This document shows, in pieces, positions 6,108-7,262 of a DNA stretch of 7,262 nt; position 1 is the first letter of the stretch; each line of letters opens with the position of its first letter. The stretch is from Clostridiales bacterium UBA6388 (GTDB lineage: Bacteria; Bacillota; Clostridia; Oscillospirales; Oscillospiraceae): positions 24,184 through 31,445 of the forward strand of contig DJQK01000025.1 of NCBI GenBank assembly GCA_002437575.1. Direction: 5' to 3'. Position numbers and translations under genes: made by a program. Under the pieces are notes generated by a model. The model saw only the letters and a list, made by a program, of their open reading frames with translations. It made no database searches and was not told where the DNA came from.

Positions 6108-7262
6108 TCATCTGCTTTCCAGCGGGACATCGCGGATGCTCTCCAGGTAAAAGCCGCCCGCATAGCAGCAAAGTGTGTATTCTTTGCGGTCAATAGGCTC
6201 CGGCTCTTTCTCGAAGTCCAGCTCCATCGGATAAAAGTCCACGACGCAGGTAAGCGTATTTCCGTCCATCGTTCGCGACGCCATTTTTACGTTCGGGTCT
6301 CCGCCGTAGCCCTCCGGCATCCGGTCAACGACGGTATCGCTTTCCGCGTCATAGCCCGGACACTGCGTGATATCAAAGTTGTACCTGTCCAGATAGCACG
6401 CTAACGTCCGCTCGATGGCCTTGCGCGGAATGTAGTAATAACCGCTGTCCGGGTCCTGATACGGTTTCAGCGCGTCATAGTGCGTCCAGCGGAGAAACAG
6501 CACGTAAAGCTGCTCCGAGGAAAGCGCTCTTGGGTCGTCAAACGTCTGTTCTCCATGCCCCACCAGCGCGAGATCGATACCGCGGAAAATTTCCAGCAGA
6601 TCTTCGTCCGTCACCTGCGACGCGTCCGGCGTGAATTTTTCGCGCAGCGATTCGTCTCGCAGAAATCTGTCCGACGGTTCCTGCGCCGCTTCCGCCGCAG
6701 TCAGATATTGCCGGAGCATATCGCCGTCCGATGGGAACCAGCTTTCCGTCGTTTCCGGCAGCACCCACGCACCGTACTCGTCCTGCACAGCAAGCGGGCC
6801 GCACTTGTCAAAGACCCAATCACTTAAGATTCCGCCCGGGAAGCTTTCAAAGCTCGTGCAGACCTCCGCGCCGTCCTGCGTTTCGAACTCCGCCCGCAGA
6901 TACGTAGTCTCGCCGCCCCAGTTCCATTCCCAGTCAGGGCCAGAATAGTCGTAGTAATACGCGTAGTGAATGTCGCAGATGACCACGGTTTTTCCGTCTT
7001 CTTCAAACGAGCCGCGCACGCGAAGACTCGGCAGAACGATGTCGTTGTCCTCCCGCGGATATTTTTGCGAGACCGCCGCGTCATAGAGCGCCGCGTCAAT
7101 TCCGGTGAGGCCGAACATGGAAGCCGACGGCGTGGGCCACCTCTGCGGTTCCGGCTGTTCCTCCGGCTGCGCGTCCTCCGGTTCTTCCGCAGGTTCGGCG
7201 ATCGTTTCCTCTGCGCCCGAAGGCTCCGGCGTTGGTTCCGTAACCGCCGGTTCCGGCTCGGG
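6108..7262 (-). CDS. Uncharacterised secreted or lipoprotein-like protein, 5' end outside window
   Basis: The frame is open from the stop at 6108 to the window edge at 7262 (384 codons), so the true start lies beyond it. The ATG at 7118 (MFGLTG) is probably internal. The first 48 visible residues are a Glu/Pro/Ala/Thr-rich stalk (begins PEPEPAVTEPTPEPSG, ends QRWPTPSAS), as is common between a lipidated Cys or signal peptide and an extracellular domain. A beta-rich region follows (about 60-155) with SLRVRGSFEEDGKTVVICDI, GGETTYLRAEF and CTSFESFPGG. The second half contains FDDPRALSSEQLYVLFL (about residues 240-256), a pattern I associate with uncharacterised Firmicute exported proteins, and ends in GNTLTCVVDFYP and YTLCCYAGGFYLESI strands. 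No enzyme motif is recognised. It abuts or overlaps the next lipoprotein gene, so the two form one unit whose promoter lies outside the window. Confidence 0.8.
   Translation of the reverse strand, partial: PEPEPAVTEPTPEPSGAEETIAEPAEEPEDAQPEEQPEPQRWPTPSASMFGLTGIDAALYDAAVSQKYPREDNDIVLPSLRVRGSFEEDGKTVVICDIHYAYYYDYSGPDWEWNWGGETTYLRAEFETQDGAEVCTSFESFPGGILSDWVFDKCGPLAVQDEYGAWVLPETTESWFPSDGDMLRQYLTAAEAAQEPSDRFLRDESLREKFTPDASQVTDEDLLEIFRGIDLALVGHGEQTFDDPRALSSEQLYVLFLRWTHYDALKPYQDPDSGYYYIPRKAIERTLACYLDRYNFDITQCPGYDAESDTVVDRMPEGYGGDPNVKMASRTMDGNTLTCVVDFYPMELDFEKEPEPIDRKEYTLCCYAGGFYLESIRDVPLESR

Noticed and set aside
7116..7118. ATG at 7118 as the start of the rightmost gene
   Set aside because: The frame stays open to the window edge with a coherent Glu/Pro-rich stalk, and the ATG lacks a ribosome binding site and signal peptide.

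Overview
The window looks like chromosomal DNA from a moderately GC-rich Firmicute, most likely a gut-type Clostridia (Oscillospiraceae/Ruminococcaceae-like). This is an inference from strong GGAGG-type ribosome binding sites, perfect TTGACA/TATAAT promoters, Gram-positive-style lipoproteins with charged low-complexity linkers, and the mix of families. I see no mobile element, CRISPR array, rRNA or tRNA.

Left block (about 40-2057, minus strand): a LysR-type regulator is followed by a galactose mutarotase (galM). galM has its own perfect-consensus promoter in the short gap after the regulator and ends at a strong intrinsic terminator (40-75). Centre (2058-3275): the regulator is divergent from a two-gene azlC-azlD operon (plus strand, ATGA overlap) predicted to export branched-chain or related amino acids. 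The 90-100 bp divergent region holds a perfect promoter for the regulator and a weak promoter for azlC whose elements interleave, which suggests that the LysR protein controls azlCD and itself. The azlCD unit ends at a 17-bp perfect hairpin plus T-tract (3220-3275).

Right block (3275-7262, minus strand): a solute-binding-protein-like lipoprotein stands alone, with its own promoter and no permease or ATPase genes next to it. Upstream of it lies a separate unit of uncharacterised secreted proteins: a lipoprotein-like protein whose 5' end is outside the window and which has a Glu/Pro-rich stalk, a second lipoprotein overlapping or abutting it, and a 79-residue domain with an Asp-rich (DRNGDGESEF) loop but no signal peptide. 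This unit ends at a hairpin terminator (4753-4789).

Most of the window is ordinary metabolism and transport. The parts worth a second look are the divergent regulator/exporter control region, the unknown lipoprotein unit with its orphan small domain, and the non-ATG start of the regulator.
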